The notes under the pieces: generated by a model
What the model saw: only the letters and a program-made list of their open reading frames with translations
Told to the model about the DNA's origin: nothing
Databases searched by the model: none
Position numbers and translations under genes: made by a program
Shown: positions 25,601 through 34,370 of the stretch, piece by piece
Position numbering within the stretch: the first letter of the stretch is position 1
Layout of the letters: each line of letters opens with the position of its first letter
Source of the DNA: Knoellia aerolata DSM 18566
GTDB lineage: Bacteria > Actinomycetota > Actinomycetes > Actinomycetales > Dermatophilaceae
Direction of reading: 5' to 3'
Length of the DNA stretch: 64,000 nt
Assembly: GCF_000768695.1 (NCBI RefSeq)
Contig: NZ_AVPL01000001.1
Location: 174,618-238,617 of the forward strand

Positions 25601-27160
25601 GGAGCGGCCACCGTCACCGAGCCGGTCCCAGGTCGCCGCGGTGACCCCGCGTCGTCGCAGCTCGGCCTTGCGCACCTTCTCGGTGGGGGTCCGGGGGATC
25701 TCGGTGACGAGCTCGACGTAGCGCGGCTGGGCGAAGCGTGGGAGCACGCGGTCGGCGTGCGCGGCCACCTCGGGGGCGGAGAGTCCGGAGCCCGGTTCGG
25801 CGACGACCGCGAGCATCACCTCGTCCTCCGTGCCCTCGGCGCCCGCCGGGACGGCATACGCGGCCACCTCGGCCACGCCCGTGAGCCGCGTCACCGCGGC
25901 CTCGACCTCGAACGAGGAGATGTTCTCCCCGCGCCGGCGGATGCAGTCCTTCGTCCGGTCGACGAAGGTCACCCACCCGTCGCCGTCCATCGTCCCGGAG
26001 TCCCCGGTGTGGAACCAGGAGCTGCGCCACGCCTCGGCCGTGGCCTCGGGGAGCCCGGCGTAGCCGGCCATGAACCCGAACGGGATCCGCGGCCGGACCA
26101 TGATCTCGCCGACCTCTCCCGGGGCGAGGGCGTCATCGGTGTCGGGGTGGCGGATGGACACCTCGAAGAACCGGTCGAGGACGAGACCCGCAGTCCCCGG
26201 GCGCGACCGGCCCAGGCGGCCGTAGAGGGGGATGTTGACCTCGGTCATCCCGTAGGCCGAGACGACGTCGGCGATGCCGAAGCGCTCCCGCCACGTCTCC
26301 TCGTGGGTCGGCGGGTTCGGGACGGGGCAGATGACGCGAAGGGCGTGGTCACGGTCGTCCGCCGCGGGCTGCGCCTGGACGAACTGGCTCATCGCGCCGA
26401 GGAGGTTGGTGACGGTGCACCGGTGTGCGCGCACGTCGCCCAGCCACGCGGAGGCGCTGAAACGAGGGCGGACGACGGCGGTGGCCCCGGCGATGAGGGT
26501 CGCGTAGAGCTGCATGAAGAGGCCGTTGGCGTGGAAGAACGGCATGCAGATGTAGTAGCGGTCCTCCGCGGTGAGGCCGAGGGCCTCGATGCTGCCGAGC
26601 CCGAAGAGGTAGCAGTGGGCGTGGGGCATGAGCACGCCCTTCGAGGGGCCGGTCGTGCCGGAGGTGTACATGACGCACGCGACGTCGCTCGCGGCCGCGT
26701 CGTGGGTCTCGGCCCCGGGTCGTGACGGCTGCAAGTCCCATCCGGCCAGCGACAGCGGCGCGAGCCCGGGCACGGCGTCCAGGACCTCGGCGACGGCGGC
26801 CGCTGCGGTGCCCGCGACGACCACGTGCTGCGCTCCGCTGTCGCGCAGCTGGTGGGCGAGGAAGTCACCGGTGAGTGCGGTGTTGACCGGCACCATGACC
26901 GCCCCGAGCCGACCCAGCGCGAGCCACACCCGGACGAAGTCGAGCCCGTTGGGCAGGACGACGGCCACGGGGTCGCCGACCCCCACTCCGGAAGCGCTGA
27001 GGTGGTTGGCCATGCGGCCGGCGTCCCGCTGCGCGTCGGCGTAGGTCAGGTCCCCCTCGCCGATGACGGTGACGAGGACCCGGTCGCCGTGGCGCACTGC
27101 CTGGTCGGCGAGGACCTGCGGCAGGGTCCAGCGGAGGTGGTCGGTGAGGTGGGTGTACAC
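25598..27160 (-). CDS. Class I adenylate-forming acyl-CoA synthetase
   Basis: The 520-residue enzyme activates a carboxylic acid with ATP and joins it to CoA. The P-loop motif A3 is [22 protein letters not shown], the A5 region is [11 protein letters not shown], and the hinge A8 is [20 protein letters not shown], with the A10 Lys in TEKVRKAEL. It resembles crotonobetaine/carnitine- or medium-chain acid-CoA ligases; the acid used cannot be told. GTG at 27160 starts the family-like [20 protein letters not shown]. It is divergent from ispH with a 110-base gap. Confidence 0.88.
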   Translation of the reverse strand: MYTHLTDHLRWTLPQVLADQAVRHGDRVLVTVIGEGDLTYADAQRDAGRMANHLSASGVGVGDPVAVVLPNGLDFVRVWLALGRLGAVMVPVNTALTGDFLAHQLRDSGAQHVVVAGTAAAAVAEVLDAVPGLAPLSLAGWDLQPSRPGAETHDAAASDVACVMYTSGTTGPSKGVLMPHAHCYLFGLGSIEALGLTAEDRYYICMPFFHANGLFMQLYATLIAGATAVVRPRFSASAWLGDVRAHRCTVTNLLGAMSQFVQAQPAADDRDHALRVICPVPNPPTHEETWRERFGIADVVSAYGMTEVNIPLYGRLGRSRPGTAGLVLDRFFEVSIRHPDTDDALAPGEVGEIMVRPRIPFGFMAGYAGLPEATAEAWRSSWFHTGDSGTMDGDGWVTFVDRTKDCIRRRGENISSFEVEAAVTRLTGVAEVAAYAVPAGAEGTEDEVMLAVVAEPGSGLSAPEVAAHADRVLPRFAQPRYVELVTEIPRTPTEKVRKAELRRRGVTAATWDRLGDGGRS

Positions 27161-27258
27161 CCTCGGACCCCATCACGTGCCGACGGTCGAGGCCATGTGG
27201 TCCCGCCCCATGCCTCCGGTGCCGGACGGGCGCACAGGGCAGGCCCAGACGTCCCGCC

Positions 27259-27264
27259 TACGAT
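27259..27264 (+). promoter_or_regulatory. -10 box TACGAT, leaderless promoter of ispH
   Basis: The box ends exactly 7 bases before the ATG at 27271, and no ribosome binding site is present. Confidence 0.65.
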
Positions 27265-27270
27265 GGGGCC

Positions 27271-28296
27271 ATGACCGCCACGACTGACCAGGCCACCAAG
27301 CGCGTCCTCCTCGCCGCGCCCCGCGGCTACTGCGCCGGTGTCGACCGGGCCGTCGTCACCGTCGAGAAGGCGCTCGACCTCTACGGCGCGCCCGTCTACG
27401 TCCGCAAGGAGATCGTCCACAACAAGCACGTCGTGACGACGCTCGAGAGGCGCGGCGCGATCTTCGTCGAGGAGACCGACGAGGTGCCCGAGGGCGCCAC
27501 CGTGATCTTCTCCGCGCACGGCGTCGCCCCCGTGGTGCACGAGGAGGCCAAGGCGCTGGGCCTCAAGACCATCGACGCGACCTGCCCGCTCGTCACCAAG
27601 GTCCACCGCGAGGCCGTCCGGTTCGCGAGCGACGACTTCGACATCCTGCTCATCGGTCACGAGGGTCACGAGGAGGTCGTCGGCACGGCCGGTGAGGCCC
27701 CTGAGCACATCACCCTCGTCGACGGCCCCGACGACGTCGACAACATCGAGGTCCGCGACCCCGACAAGGTCGTCTGGCTGTCCCAGACCACGCTCTCGGT
27801 CGACGAGACGATGGAGACGGTCCGCAGGCTGCGCGAGAGGTTCCCGAAGCTGCAGGACCCGCCCAGCGACGACATCTGCTACGCCACCCAGAACCGCCAG
27901 CTCGCGGTCAAGCACATGGCTCCCGACACCGACCTCATGATCGTCGTCGGCTCGCGCAACTCCTCCAACTCGGTCCGCCTCGTCGAGGTCGCCCTGGAGC
28001 ACGGCTCCCGCGCCGGTCACCTCGTCGACTACGCGGACGAGATCGACGAGTCGTGGCTCGACGGGGTGGGCACCGTCGGCGTCACCTCCGGCGCGTCCGT
28101 GCCCGAGCTCCTCGTCCGCGGAGTCCTCGACTACCTCGCCGAGCGCGGGTACGAGGACGTCCGCCCGGTCGTCGCCGCGGAGGAGTCGCTGATGTTCTCC
28201 CTCCCCAACGAGATCCGCCGCGACCTCAAGGCCGCCGGACTGTCGGACAAGATGCGCCACGACGGGTCGTTCGTCGAGGCCGGCTCCCTGCACTGA
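27271..28296 (+). CDS. ispH: 4-hydroxy-3-methylbut-2-enyl diphosphate reductase
   Basis: IspH is the last enzyme of the MEP isoprenoid pathway, making IPP and DMAPP with a [4Fe-4S] cluster. The 341-residue protein shows the three cluster Cys in [16 protein letters not shown] (Cys21), [16 protein letters not shown] and [15 protein letters not shown], plus the [19 protein letters not shown] segment. It is complete. Translation starts on a leaderless ATG. A small M23-type gene begins 3 bases after the stop, so the two share a transcript. Confidence 0.97.
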   Translation: MTATTDQATKRVLLAAPRGYCAGVDRAVVTVEKALDLYGAPVYVRKEIVHNKHVVTTLERRGAIFVEETDEVPEGATVIFSAHGVAPVVHEEAKALGLKTIDATCPLVTKVHREAVRFASDDFDILLIGHEGHEEVVGTAGEAPEHITLVDGPDDVDNIEVRDPDKVVWLSQTTLSVDETMETVRRLRERFPKLQDPPSDDICYATQNRQLAVKHMAPDTDLMIVVGSRNSSNSVRLVEVALEHGSRAGHLVDYADEIDESWLDGVGTVGVTSGASVPELLVRGVLDYLAERGYEDVRPVVAAEESLMFSLPNEIRRDLKAAGLSDKMRHDGSFVEAGSLH

Positions 28297-28298
28297 CG

Positions 28299-28943
28299 GT
28301 GCCGACCCCGGACGGCGTCGTCGTCCTGTCGTTCCCGTTCCGGGGGACGTGGCGGGTGGAGAACAGTCCGGCCCGACGCGTTCCCAGCCACGGCACGGAG
28401 GCGTTCGGGGTGTCCCACGCCATCGACTTCGTCGCGGTGGACGAGCGCAACCTCTCGGCCCCCCGCACGTGGCGCACCCGGGTGGGCGTCGAGGACCCGG
28501 AGGGCTTCCTCGGGTTCGGTGAGCCGGTGCTCGCACCGGCGGCCGGTGTGGTCGTGGCCGTGCACGACGCCGAACCCGACCACGAGGCGCGGCGCTCGCC
28601 GCTGCGGCTCGCCGCGTACGCGATGGGCCAGGCCGGACGGGCCCGCCGCGGCATCGTCGGGCTGGCCGGCAACCACGTCGTGATCGCGCTCGCACCAGCG
28701 GGGCCGTTCGTCCTGCTCGCCCACCTGCGTCAGGGGTCCGCGTCGGTCCGCATCGGGCAGCAGGTCGCGGTCGGCGAGCAGGTGGGGGAGTGCGGGAACA
28801 CCGGCAACAGCACGGAGCCGCACGTCCACCTCCAGGTCAGCGACTCGATCGAGGGGGCGTCGGCACGTGGGGTGCCGGTGGCCTTCCGCGCCCCGGACGG
28901 TCGAGCGTGGCTCCCCGGTGAGGGCGAGCTCGTCACGGCCTGA
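28299..28943 (+). CDS. M23-type (LytM) peptidase domain protein without a signal peptide
   Basis: The 214-residue protein has an M23 metallopeptidase layout: VPSHGTEAFGVSHAIDFVAVD (candidate first zinc His and Asp), EPVLAPAAGVVVAVH, NHVVIALAPAGPFVLLAHL, then QVAVGEQVGECGNTGNSTEPHVHLQVSD with the HxH motif. Family members cut peptidoglycan cross-links. Oddly there is no signal peptide or membrane segment from GTG at 28299, so export is unclear. It starts 3 bases after the ispH stop with no ribosome site of its own, implying coupled translation. Repeated GGCTC/GAGCC palindromes follow. Confidence 0.8.
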   Translation: MPTPDGVVVLSFPFRGTWRVENSPARRVPSHGTEAFGVSHAIDFVAVDERNLSAPRTWRTRVGVEDPEGFLGFGEPVLAPAAGVVVAVHDAEPDHEARRSPLRLAAYAMGQAGRARRGIVGLAGNHVVIALAPAGPFVLLAHLRQGSASVRIGQQVAVGEQVGECGNTGNSTEPHVHLQVSDSIEGASARGVPVAFRAPDGRAWLPGEGELVTA

Positions 28944-28946
28944 GGA

Positions 28947-29009
28947 GCGGCTCCCGAGCCGCCCGTGGCTCGCGAGCCGCTTCGCGACGACCTACCCGGC
29001 TCGCGAGCC
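28947..29009. repeat. Three GC palindromes between convergent M23 and rmuC genes
   Basis: A stem GCGGCTC-CC-GAGCCGC lies at 28947-28962, and two copies of the perfect palindrome GGCTCGCGAGCC lie at 28967-28978 and 28998-29009. The last copy encodes the C-terminal residues of RmuC. The array can fold on both strands and probably ends transcription from both sides. Confidence 0.7.
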
Positions 29010-30179
29010 GCCCCGGCCGTCGCGCTCGGCGTCGAGCAGCAGGTCGGGACGCTCGTGCTCGGCCCCGACGGCCTCGAGGAGCTCGATCGCCGTCAGCACC
29101 CTCGGCCCGGTCTCGACGGGAACGAGGTGCGGCAGCGCGTCGGTGACGACGTCGAGCTCCTGCATCCGACGGGCCGTGACGAGGACCCGCGACTCCAGGG
29201 CGCCGACGAACTGGTTGTAGCTCTCGACGGTCGCGTGCAGCGAGCGCCCCATCTTCGCGGTGTGGGTGCCGAGCGACCCCAGCCGGCGGTAGAGCTCCTG
29301 ACCCAGGGCGAGCAGCTCGCGGGCACTGGTCGAGAGCGAGTCCTGCTGCCAGCCGAAGGCGACCGTGCGGAGCAGGGCGAGGAGCGTGCCGGGGCCGACG
29401 AGCACGACCTTCGACGTCATCGCCCGCTCGTGCAGGCCGGGGTCGGCGGACAGCGCGGCGGCGAGCATCGCGTCGCTGGGGACGAAGCAGACGACCATCT
29501 CGGGCGTGGACTCGAACGCGGACCAGTAGTCCTTGGCCGAGAGCGCCAGGACGTGCTGGCGCAGGGCGGTGGCGTGCTCGCGGAGCAGCTGGCTCCGCTC
29601 GTCGTCCGGCAGGTCCTCGGTCTGGGCGTCGAGGAAGGCGCTCATCGGTGCCTTGGCGTCGATGACGAGCGAGCGCCCGCCGGGCAGGCGCACGACGACG
29701 TCGGGGCGGACCTCGCGGTCGTGCCGGCTGCGGCTGCGGACCTGCTCCTCGAAGTCGCAGCGCGCGAGCATGCCGGAGGCCTCGAGGACGCGGCGGAGCT
29801 GGACCTCACCCCACGACCCGCGCACCGACGACGAGCGGAGTGACCCGGCGAGCGACTGCGTCTGGCGGCCGAGGTGCTGGGCCTCGGACTCGACCCGGCC
29901 CATGACCGCCCGCAGCGCGCCGAACTGCTCGACCCGGTCACGCTCGAGCACCCCGACCTGGCGCTCGACCCGGCCCAGGGCGTCGCGCAGCGGCGCCAGC
30001 AGCGACGCGGTCTCGAGGTCCTCGGCGAGGGACGCCTCGAGGTCGACGACCCGCTCGCGCAGGAGGTCGCGCTCGGTGTCGGCGGAGGCCGAGCGGACGG
30101 CATACGACGAACGAAGGAGCAGGTGTGCCATGAGCGCACCGATGACGATGCCGCCCACCAACGCGATCCACGGGTTCAT
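28992..30179 (-). CDS. rmuC: DNA recombination protein RmuC
   Basis: RmuC family proteins limit recombination at inverted repeats and have a restriction-nuclease-like core. The 395-residue protein has an N-terminal membrane helix (NPWIALVGGIVIGALMAHLL), then a coiled coil (about 30-110, ERDLLRERVVDLEASLAED). The conserved core follows with SVRGSWGEVQLRRVLEASGML, RPDVVVRLPGGRSLVIDAKAP and FVPSDAMLAAALSADPGL. The Asp and Lys of DAKAP fit the nuclease-like active site. ATG at 30179 gives the anchor. It is divergent from a Nudix gene. Confidence 0.93.
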   Translation of the reverse strand: MNPWIALVGGIVIGALMAHLLLRSSYAVRSASADTERDLLRERVVDLEASLAEDLETASLLAPLRDALGRVERQVGVLERDRVEQFGALRAVMGRVESEAQHLGRQTQSLAGSLRSSSVRGSWGEVQLRRVLEASGMLARCDFEEQVRSRSRHDREVRPDVVVRLPGGRSLVIDAKAPMSAFLDAQTEDLPDDERSQLLREHATALRQHVLALSAKDYWSAFESTPEMVVCFVPSDAMLAAALSADPGLHERAMTSKVVLVGPGTLLALLRTVAFGWQQDSLSTSARELLALGQELYRRLGSLGTHTAKMGRSLHATVESYNQFVGALESRVLVTARRMQELDVVTDALPHLVPVETGPRVLTAIELLEAVGAEHERPDLLLDAERDGRGGSRAG

Positions 30180-30220
30180 GGGGACACCGTGCCAGCGGGC
30201 ACCGACATCCGGCGGGAGGT

Positions 30221-30226
30221 TAGCCT
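30221..30226 (+). promoter_or_regulatory. -10 box TAGCCT, leaderless promoter of the Nudix gene
   Basis: It ends exactly 7 bases before the ATG at 30233. No Shine-Dalgarno site lies in the few bases between. Confidence 0.65.
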
Positions 30227-30232
30227 CGGCAC

Positions 30233-30727
30233 ATGGCTGACAGTGGGCGCTCGTTCATCCACGTCCTCAACGACCGCCTCCCGCGCAAGCGCAACATCGC
30301 GCAGGGACTGCTGCGCAACGAGGACGGCGAGATCCTGCTCTGCGAGCTGACCTACAAGTCCGAGTGGGACCTGCCCGGTGGGGTCGTCGACCCGCGGGAG
30401 AGCCCGGCCGCGTGCGTCGTGCGGGAGATCAGCGAGGAGCTCGGCGTCAGCGTCGGGATCGAGGGTCTCGTCACGGTCAACTGGCTGCCCCCGTGGCGCG
30501 GCTGGGACGACGCCGTCCTGTTCCTCTACGACCTCGGCACGGTCCCGCGCTCGTTCTCCGACGACCTCACCCTGCTCAGGCGCGAGCTCAAGGCCGTGCA
30601 CTGGGTGGCGCCGGCGGACGTCCCGGCGCACGTCGCGCCCTACAACGTGCGGATGCTGGAGCAGGTCCTCGCCGGTGAGCACGCGGCGTACCTCGAGAAC
30701 AGCGAAGTGCCGGGGGGCATGGCGTGA
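30233..30727 (+). CDS. Nudix hydrolase
   Basis: The 164-residue protein carries a full Nudix box: LPGGVVDPRESPAACVVREI followed by SEELGV, with the metal-binding REISEE residues. Nudix enzymes cleave nucleoside diphosphates linked to another group; which one is unknown. NWLPPWRGWDDAVLFLYDLG follows the box. It starts on a leaderless ATG, and its stop overlaps the start of a small membrane protein gene (30724). ychF follows shortly. Confidence 0.9.
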   Translation: MADSGRSFIHVLNDRLPRKRNIAQGLLRNEDGEILLCELTYKSEWDLPGGVVDPRESPAACVVREISEELGVSVGIEGLVTVNWLPPWRGWDDAVLFLYDLGTVPRSFSDDLTLLRRELKAVHWVAPADVPAHVAPYNVRMLEQVLAGEHAAYLENSEVPGGMA

Positions 30728-30948
30728 GGGTCGGCAGGTTCGCGGGCATCCTCGCCGCGATGCTGCTCGCGGCGCTCGTCCTCGGGTGGGTGTTCGTCAG
30801 CCTCGCTGCGCTCGCCTACGCCCTGAGCCAGGATGACGGGCGGGCGGCCACGACGTACGCCCTCTTCGCCGGGGTCGGCATCGCCGTGGGAGGGCTGGCG
30901 GCCTGGGCCGTGCGGCGCGTGGCGGGGGCACGGCGCGAGCGCGACTAG
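30724..30948 (+). CDS. Small membrane protein with two helices
   Basis: The 74-residue product has two hydrophobic segments, FAGILAAMLLAALVLGWVFV and ATTYALFAGVGIAVGGLAAW, and a basic C-terminus RRVAGARRERD. I do not recognise a family. The GTG at 30724 overlaps the Nudix stop (GTGA), strongly suggesting that it is translated. The -10 box of ychF (TAGACT, 30946-30951) overlaps its stop codon. Its role is unknown. Confidence 0.65.
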   Translation: MRVGRFAGILAAMLLAALVLGWVFVSLAALAYALSQDDGRAATTYALFAGVGIAVGGLAAWAVRRVAGARRERD

Positions 30949-30960
30949 ACTCCTGTCCCC

Positions 30961-32046
30961 GTGGCACTCACCATCGGAATCGTCGGGCTCCCCAACGTCG
31001 GCAAGTCGACGATGTTCAACGCCCTGACCAAGAACAACGTCCTCGCCGCGAACTACCCCTTCGCGACCATCGAGCCCAACGTCGGTGTCGTCCCGCTGCC
31101 GGACGACCGCCTGGCTCGCCTCGCCGAGATCCACGGGTCCGACAAGATCCTCCCGGCGACGGTGTCGTTCGTCGACATCGCGGGGATCGTGCGTGGCGCC
31201 TCGGAGGGGGAGGGGCTCGGCAACAAGTTCCTCGCCAACATCCGCGAGGCCGACGCGATCTGCCAGGTCGTGCGGGCCTTCGAGGACGGCGACGTCGTGC
31301 ACGTCGACGGCAAGGTCTCTCCCGAGTCCGACATCGAGACCATCCACACCGAGCTGGTCCTCGCCGACCTGCAGACCCTCGAGAAGGCGGTCGCGCGGCT
31401 CGAGAAGGAGGCGCGGATCAAGAAGGAGTCCAAACCGCTCCTGGACAACGCGCTCGCCGCCCAGAAGGTGCTCGAAGAGGGAAGCACCCTGTATGCCGGT
31501 GGGCCGGCTGCCGGTGTCGACCTCGACCAGGCACGTGGGCTGGGCCTGCTCACGACGAAGCCGTTCATCTACGTGTTCAACCTCGACGAGGACCAGCTCA
31601 CCGACGACGCGCTCAAGACCTCGCTCGCGGCGCTCGTGGAGCCGGCTGACGCGGTCTTCCTCAACGCCAAGCTCGAGATGGACCTCATGGACATGTCGCC
31701 GGAGGACGCGCAGGAGATGCTCGAGGGGTTCGGCGCGACCGAGTCCGGGCTCGACCAGCTGGCGCGCACCGGGTTCCACACGCTGGGGCTGCAGACCTAC
31801 CTCACGGCCGGGCCCAAGGAGTCGCGGGCCTGGACCATCGGCCGCGGGTGGACCGCGCCGCAGGCCGCCGGGGTCATCCACACCGACTTCCAGCGCGGCT
31901 TCATCAAGGCCGAGATCGTGTCGTTCACCGACCTCGACGCCGCCGGGTCGATGGCCGCGGCGAAGTCGGTGGGCAAGGTCCGCATGGAGGGCAAGGACTA
32001 CGTCATGCAGGACGGCGACGTCGTGGAGTTCCGCTTCAACGTCTGA
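30961..32046 (+). CDS. ychF: Redox-regulated ATPase YchF (Obg-like)
   Basis: YchF is a conserved P-loop NTPase that prefers ATP over GTP and binds ribosomes. The 361-residue protein has Walker [19 protein letters not shown], the switch region [22 protein letters not shown], and an NKMD-equivalent position within [10 protein letters not shown]. The C-terminal TGS domain ends [18 protein letters not shown]. Complete. GTG at 30961 follows TAGACT (30946-30951) by 10 bases, giving a leader of about 3 bases. It stands downstream of a Nudix/membrane-protein pair and is followed by a long hairpin. Confidence 0.96.
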   Translation: MALTIGIVGLPNVGKSTMFNALTKNNVLAANYPFATIEPNVGVVPLPDDRLARLAEIHGSDKILPATVSFVDIAGIVRGASEGEGLGNKFLANIREADAICQVVRAFEDGDVVHVDGKVSPESDIETIHTELVLADLQTLEKAVARLEKEARIKKESKPLLDNALAAQKVLEEGSTLYAGGPAAGVDLDQARGLGLLTTKPFIYVFNLDEDQLTDDALKTSLAALVEPADAVFLNAKLEMDLMDMSPEDAQEMLEGFGATESGLDQLARTGFHTLGLQTYLTAGPKESRAWTIGRGWTAPQAAGVIHTDFQRGFIKAEIVSFTDLDAAGSMAAAKSVGKVRMEGKDYVMQDGDVVEFRFNV

Positions 32047-32060
32047 GCTCGTCCCGCCTC

Positions 32061-32106
32061 CCGGTCCTCGCGAACGCGTGACCTGTGCCGCGTTCGTGAG
32101 GACCGG
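32061..32106. terminator. Long stem-loop after ychF
   Basis: Arms 32061-32078 and 32089-32106 (18 bases, one G-U pair) surround a 10-base loop, 14 bases after the ychF stop. There is no T-tract. It probably ends ychF transcription. Confidence 0.75.
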
Positions 32107-32140
32107 CGGGGGGCCCGGGGAAAGGACGCCCCTCCCCAGA

Positions 32141-32171
32141 TGTGGCGCAGGTCACGTGCACCGCCTAGGTT
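32141..32171 (+). promoter_or_regulatory. CRP/GlxR-like site and -10 box before the DUF3311-SSS genes
   Basis: TGTGGCGCAGGTCACG (32141-32156) fits TGTGAN6TCACA at the TGTG and TCAC halves. TAGGTT (32166-32171) follows as a likely -10 box. The site overlaps the -35 position. Control of carboxylate uptake by a cAMP-receptor protein would fit, but the regulator gene is not in this window. Confidence 0.5.
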
Positions 32172-32221
32172 TCTCCCCGGTGCGCGCAACGGCGCCCGCT
32201 CCCCGATGAGAGAGGTTTCTC

Positions 32222-32605
32222 GTGGACGAACACGAGGTCGTCGACCACGACACGGTCCCACCGGCCAACAAGGGGCTGCTCGCCGCAGCCGGCGTGCTCC
32301 TGCTCGCCCCGATCGTCGCGCTGATGTGGGTGAGCTCCTACAGCAGGGTCGAGCCGAAGCTCTGGGGCTTCCCGTTCTTCATCTGGTACCAGTTCCTCTG
32401 GGTCTTCCTCTGCTCCGCGATGACCTACGCGGCGTACCGGCTCGTGCTCAAGGCCCGCCCGCACCGCGCCATGGGCGACGCCATGCGCCAGCCGAAGAAG
32501 CACGGCCGCCGCGGCCGCCACCAGCGGGGCGCGGCGATGGGTGACGGCACCGACGCCGGCCTGCACGACGACCAGCCCTTCGACGGACCGGAGGACGTCC
32601 GATGA
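32222..32605 (+). CDS. DUF3311 small membrane subunit of an SSS transporter
   Basis: The 127-residue protein has two hydrophobic helices, LLAAAGVLLLAPIVALMWVS and FFIWYQFLWVFLCSAMTYAAY, as in DUF3311, a family nearly always encoded directly before a sodium:solute symporter. A basic, His-rich tail (PKKHGRRGRHQRG) and an acidic end follow; these are longer than usual. The stop overlaps the ATG of the symporter gene (ATGA at 32602-32605). It likely assists that transporter, by analogy with YhdT-type partners. Confidence 0.88.
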   Translation: MDEHEVVDHDTVPPANKGLLAAAGVLLLAPIVALMWVSSYSRVEPKLWGFPFFIWYQFLWVFLCSAMTYAAYRLVLKARPHRAMGDAMRQPKKHGRRGRHQRGAAMGDGTDAGLHDDQPFDGPEDVR

Positions 32606-34284
32606 GCCAGCTCGGAGCAGCACTGCCCGCCGCGAACAGCGGTGGCGTCAACGTCGTGGCACTGACGATCCTCATCGTCCTCTTCCTCGGCGTCACGGTC
32701 ATGGGCTTCCTCGCCACCCGCTGGCGCCGCCCGTCGAGCATGGAGTCGCTCGACGAGTGGGGTCTGGGTGGACGGTCGTTCGGCACGTGGGTCACGTGGT
32801 TCCTCCTCGGAGGCGACCTCTACACGGCATACACGTTCGTCGCCGTCCCGGCGGCGATGTTCGCGCTCGGGTCGGTGTCGGGCTTCTTCGCCGTGCCCTA
32901 CACGATCGTCCTCTACCCGATCATCTTCGTCTTCATGGCCCGCCTGTGGTCGGTGAGCCACCGCCACGGCTACGTCACGCCGGCGGACTTCGTCAAGGGT
33001 CGCTACGGCAGCCGGGAGCTCTCGCTCGCCGTCGCGGTCACCGGCTTCCTCGCGACCATGCCCTACATCGCGCTCCAGCTCGTCGGGATCCAGGCGGTCC
33101 TCGAGGTCGCCGGCGTGGGTGGCGGCGACAACTGGCTCGCCAAGGACGCGCCGCTCTTCATCGCGTTCGCCCTGCTCGCGGCCTACACCTACAGCAGCGG
33201 GCTGCGCGCCCCGGCCATGATCGCGTTCGTCAAGGACACCCTCATCTACCTCGTCATCATCGTGGCGATCATCTACCTGCCGTCCAAGGTGGGCGGCTGG
33301 GAGGCGGTGTTCGGCGCGGCCGAGGAGAAGATGGCGGCGACGAACCCCGCGACGGGCAAGCCGAACGGCGCGTTCATCCCGGGGAGCCAGCAGATGTGGG
33401 CCTACGCCACACTCGGCCTCGGTTCGGCGCTCGCGCTGTTCATGTACCCGCACTCGATCACGGCGAGCCTCTCGGCGAGCAGTCGCAACGTCATCCGGCG
33501 CAACGCGGCGATCCTCCCGGCCTACTCCTTCGTCCTCGGCCTCCTGGCCCTGCTCGGGTGGGTGGCGATCGCGGCCGGGACCAAGCCGATCGGCCTCGAC
33601 GGCAAGCCGAACGCGCAGCTCGTCATCCCGCAGCTGTTCGAGGACATGTTCCCGAGCTGGTTCGCCGGCGTCGCGTTCGCGGCCATCGCCATCGGTGCGC
33701 TCGTGCCGGCGGCGATCATGTCGATCGCGGCGGCGAACACGTTCACCCGCAACATCTACAAGGAGTGGATCAAGCCGAACGCGACGCCGAAGCAGGAGGC
33801 GCAGGTCTCCAAGCTCGTGTCGCTGATGGTCAAGGGCTTCGCGCTGGTCTTCGTCCTGCTGCTCGACAAGCAGAACGCGATCAACTTCCAGCTCCTCGGG
33901 GGGATCTGGATCCTCCAGACCTTCCCCTCGATCGTCTTCGGGCTCTACACCCGCTGGTTCCACCGGTGGGCCCTGCTCGCCGGCTGGGCCGTCGGCATGG
34001 TCTACGGGACGTGGTCGGCGTACAACGTCGTCAACCCGGTGACGGGAGCCCACTTCGGTGGCTCCATCGCCAACATCCCGGGGATCGCGCAGATGGGCTA
34101 CATCGCGATGACGGCGTTCGTCATCAACCTCGTCATCGCCGGTGTCCTCAGCCTCGCCCTCAACGCGGCCAAGGTCCCGAAGGGCATCGACGAGACGATC
34201 AAGGGCGACTACTTCGCCGACGAGGGCGACCCCCGCGTCGAGAAGCTCAACCTCGGTCCGCACGAGATCACGGCCAGCCCCTGA
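32602..34284 (+). CDS. Sodium:solute symporter (SSS family), probable carboxylate uptake
   Basis: The 560-residue membrane protein has about 13 hydrophobic segments and SSS features: WGLGGRSFGTWVTWFLLGGDLYTAYTF near the start, TPADFVKGRYGSREL, and YPHSITASLSASSRNVIRRN in the central core. Relatives paired with DUF3311 move acetate, pyruvate or other monocarboxylates; the exact substrate is not readable. Translation is coupled to the DUF3311 gene. A candidate CRP/GlxR site lies upstream of the pair. Confidence 0.9.
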   Translation: MSQLGAALPAANSGGVNVVALTILIVLFLGVTVMGFLATRWRRPSSMESLDEWGLGGRSFGTWVTWFLLGGDLYTAYTFVAVPAAMFALGSVSGFFAVPYTIVLYPIIFVFMARLWSVSHRHGYVTPADFVKGRYGSRELSLAVAVTGFLATMPYIALQLVGIQAVLEVAGVGGGDNWLAKDAPLFIAFALLAAYTYSSGLRAPAMIAFVKDTLIYLVIIVAIIYLPSKVGGWEAVFGAAEEKMAATNPATGKPNGAFIPGSQQMWAYATLGLGSALALFMYPHSITASLSASSRNVIRRNAAILPAYSFVLGLLALLGWVAIAAGTKPIGLDGKPNAQLVIPQLFEDMFPSWFAGVAFAAIAIGALVPAAIMSIAAANTFTRNIYKEWIKPNATPKQEAQVSKLVSLMVKGFALVFVLLLDKQNAINFQLLGGIWILQTFPSIVFGLYTRWFHRWALLAGWAVGMVYGTWSAYNVVNPVTGAHFGGSIANIPGIAQMGYIAMTAFVINLVIAGVLSLALNAAKVPKGIDETIKGDYFADEGDPRVEKLNLGPHEITASP

Positions 34285-34370
34285 GCCGTTCCGGCCCAGC
34301 ACCGGGGCGTCGCCGCAGTCGCGGCGGCGCCCCGTGCGCGTTCCCGCCCGCCGACCGGCAGGATGGGGCA

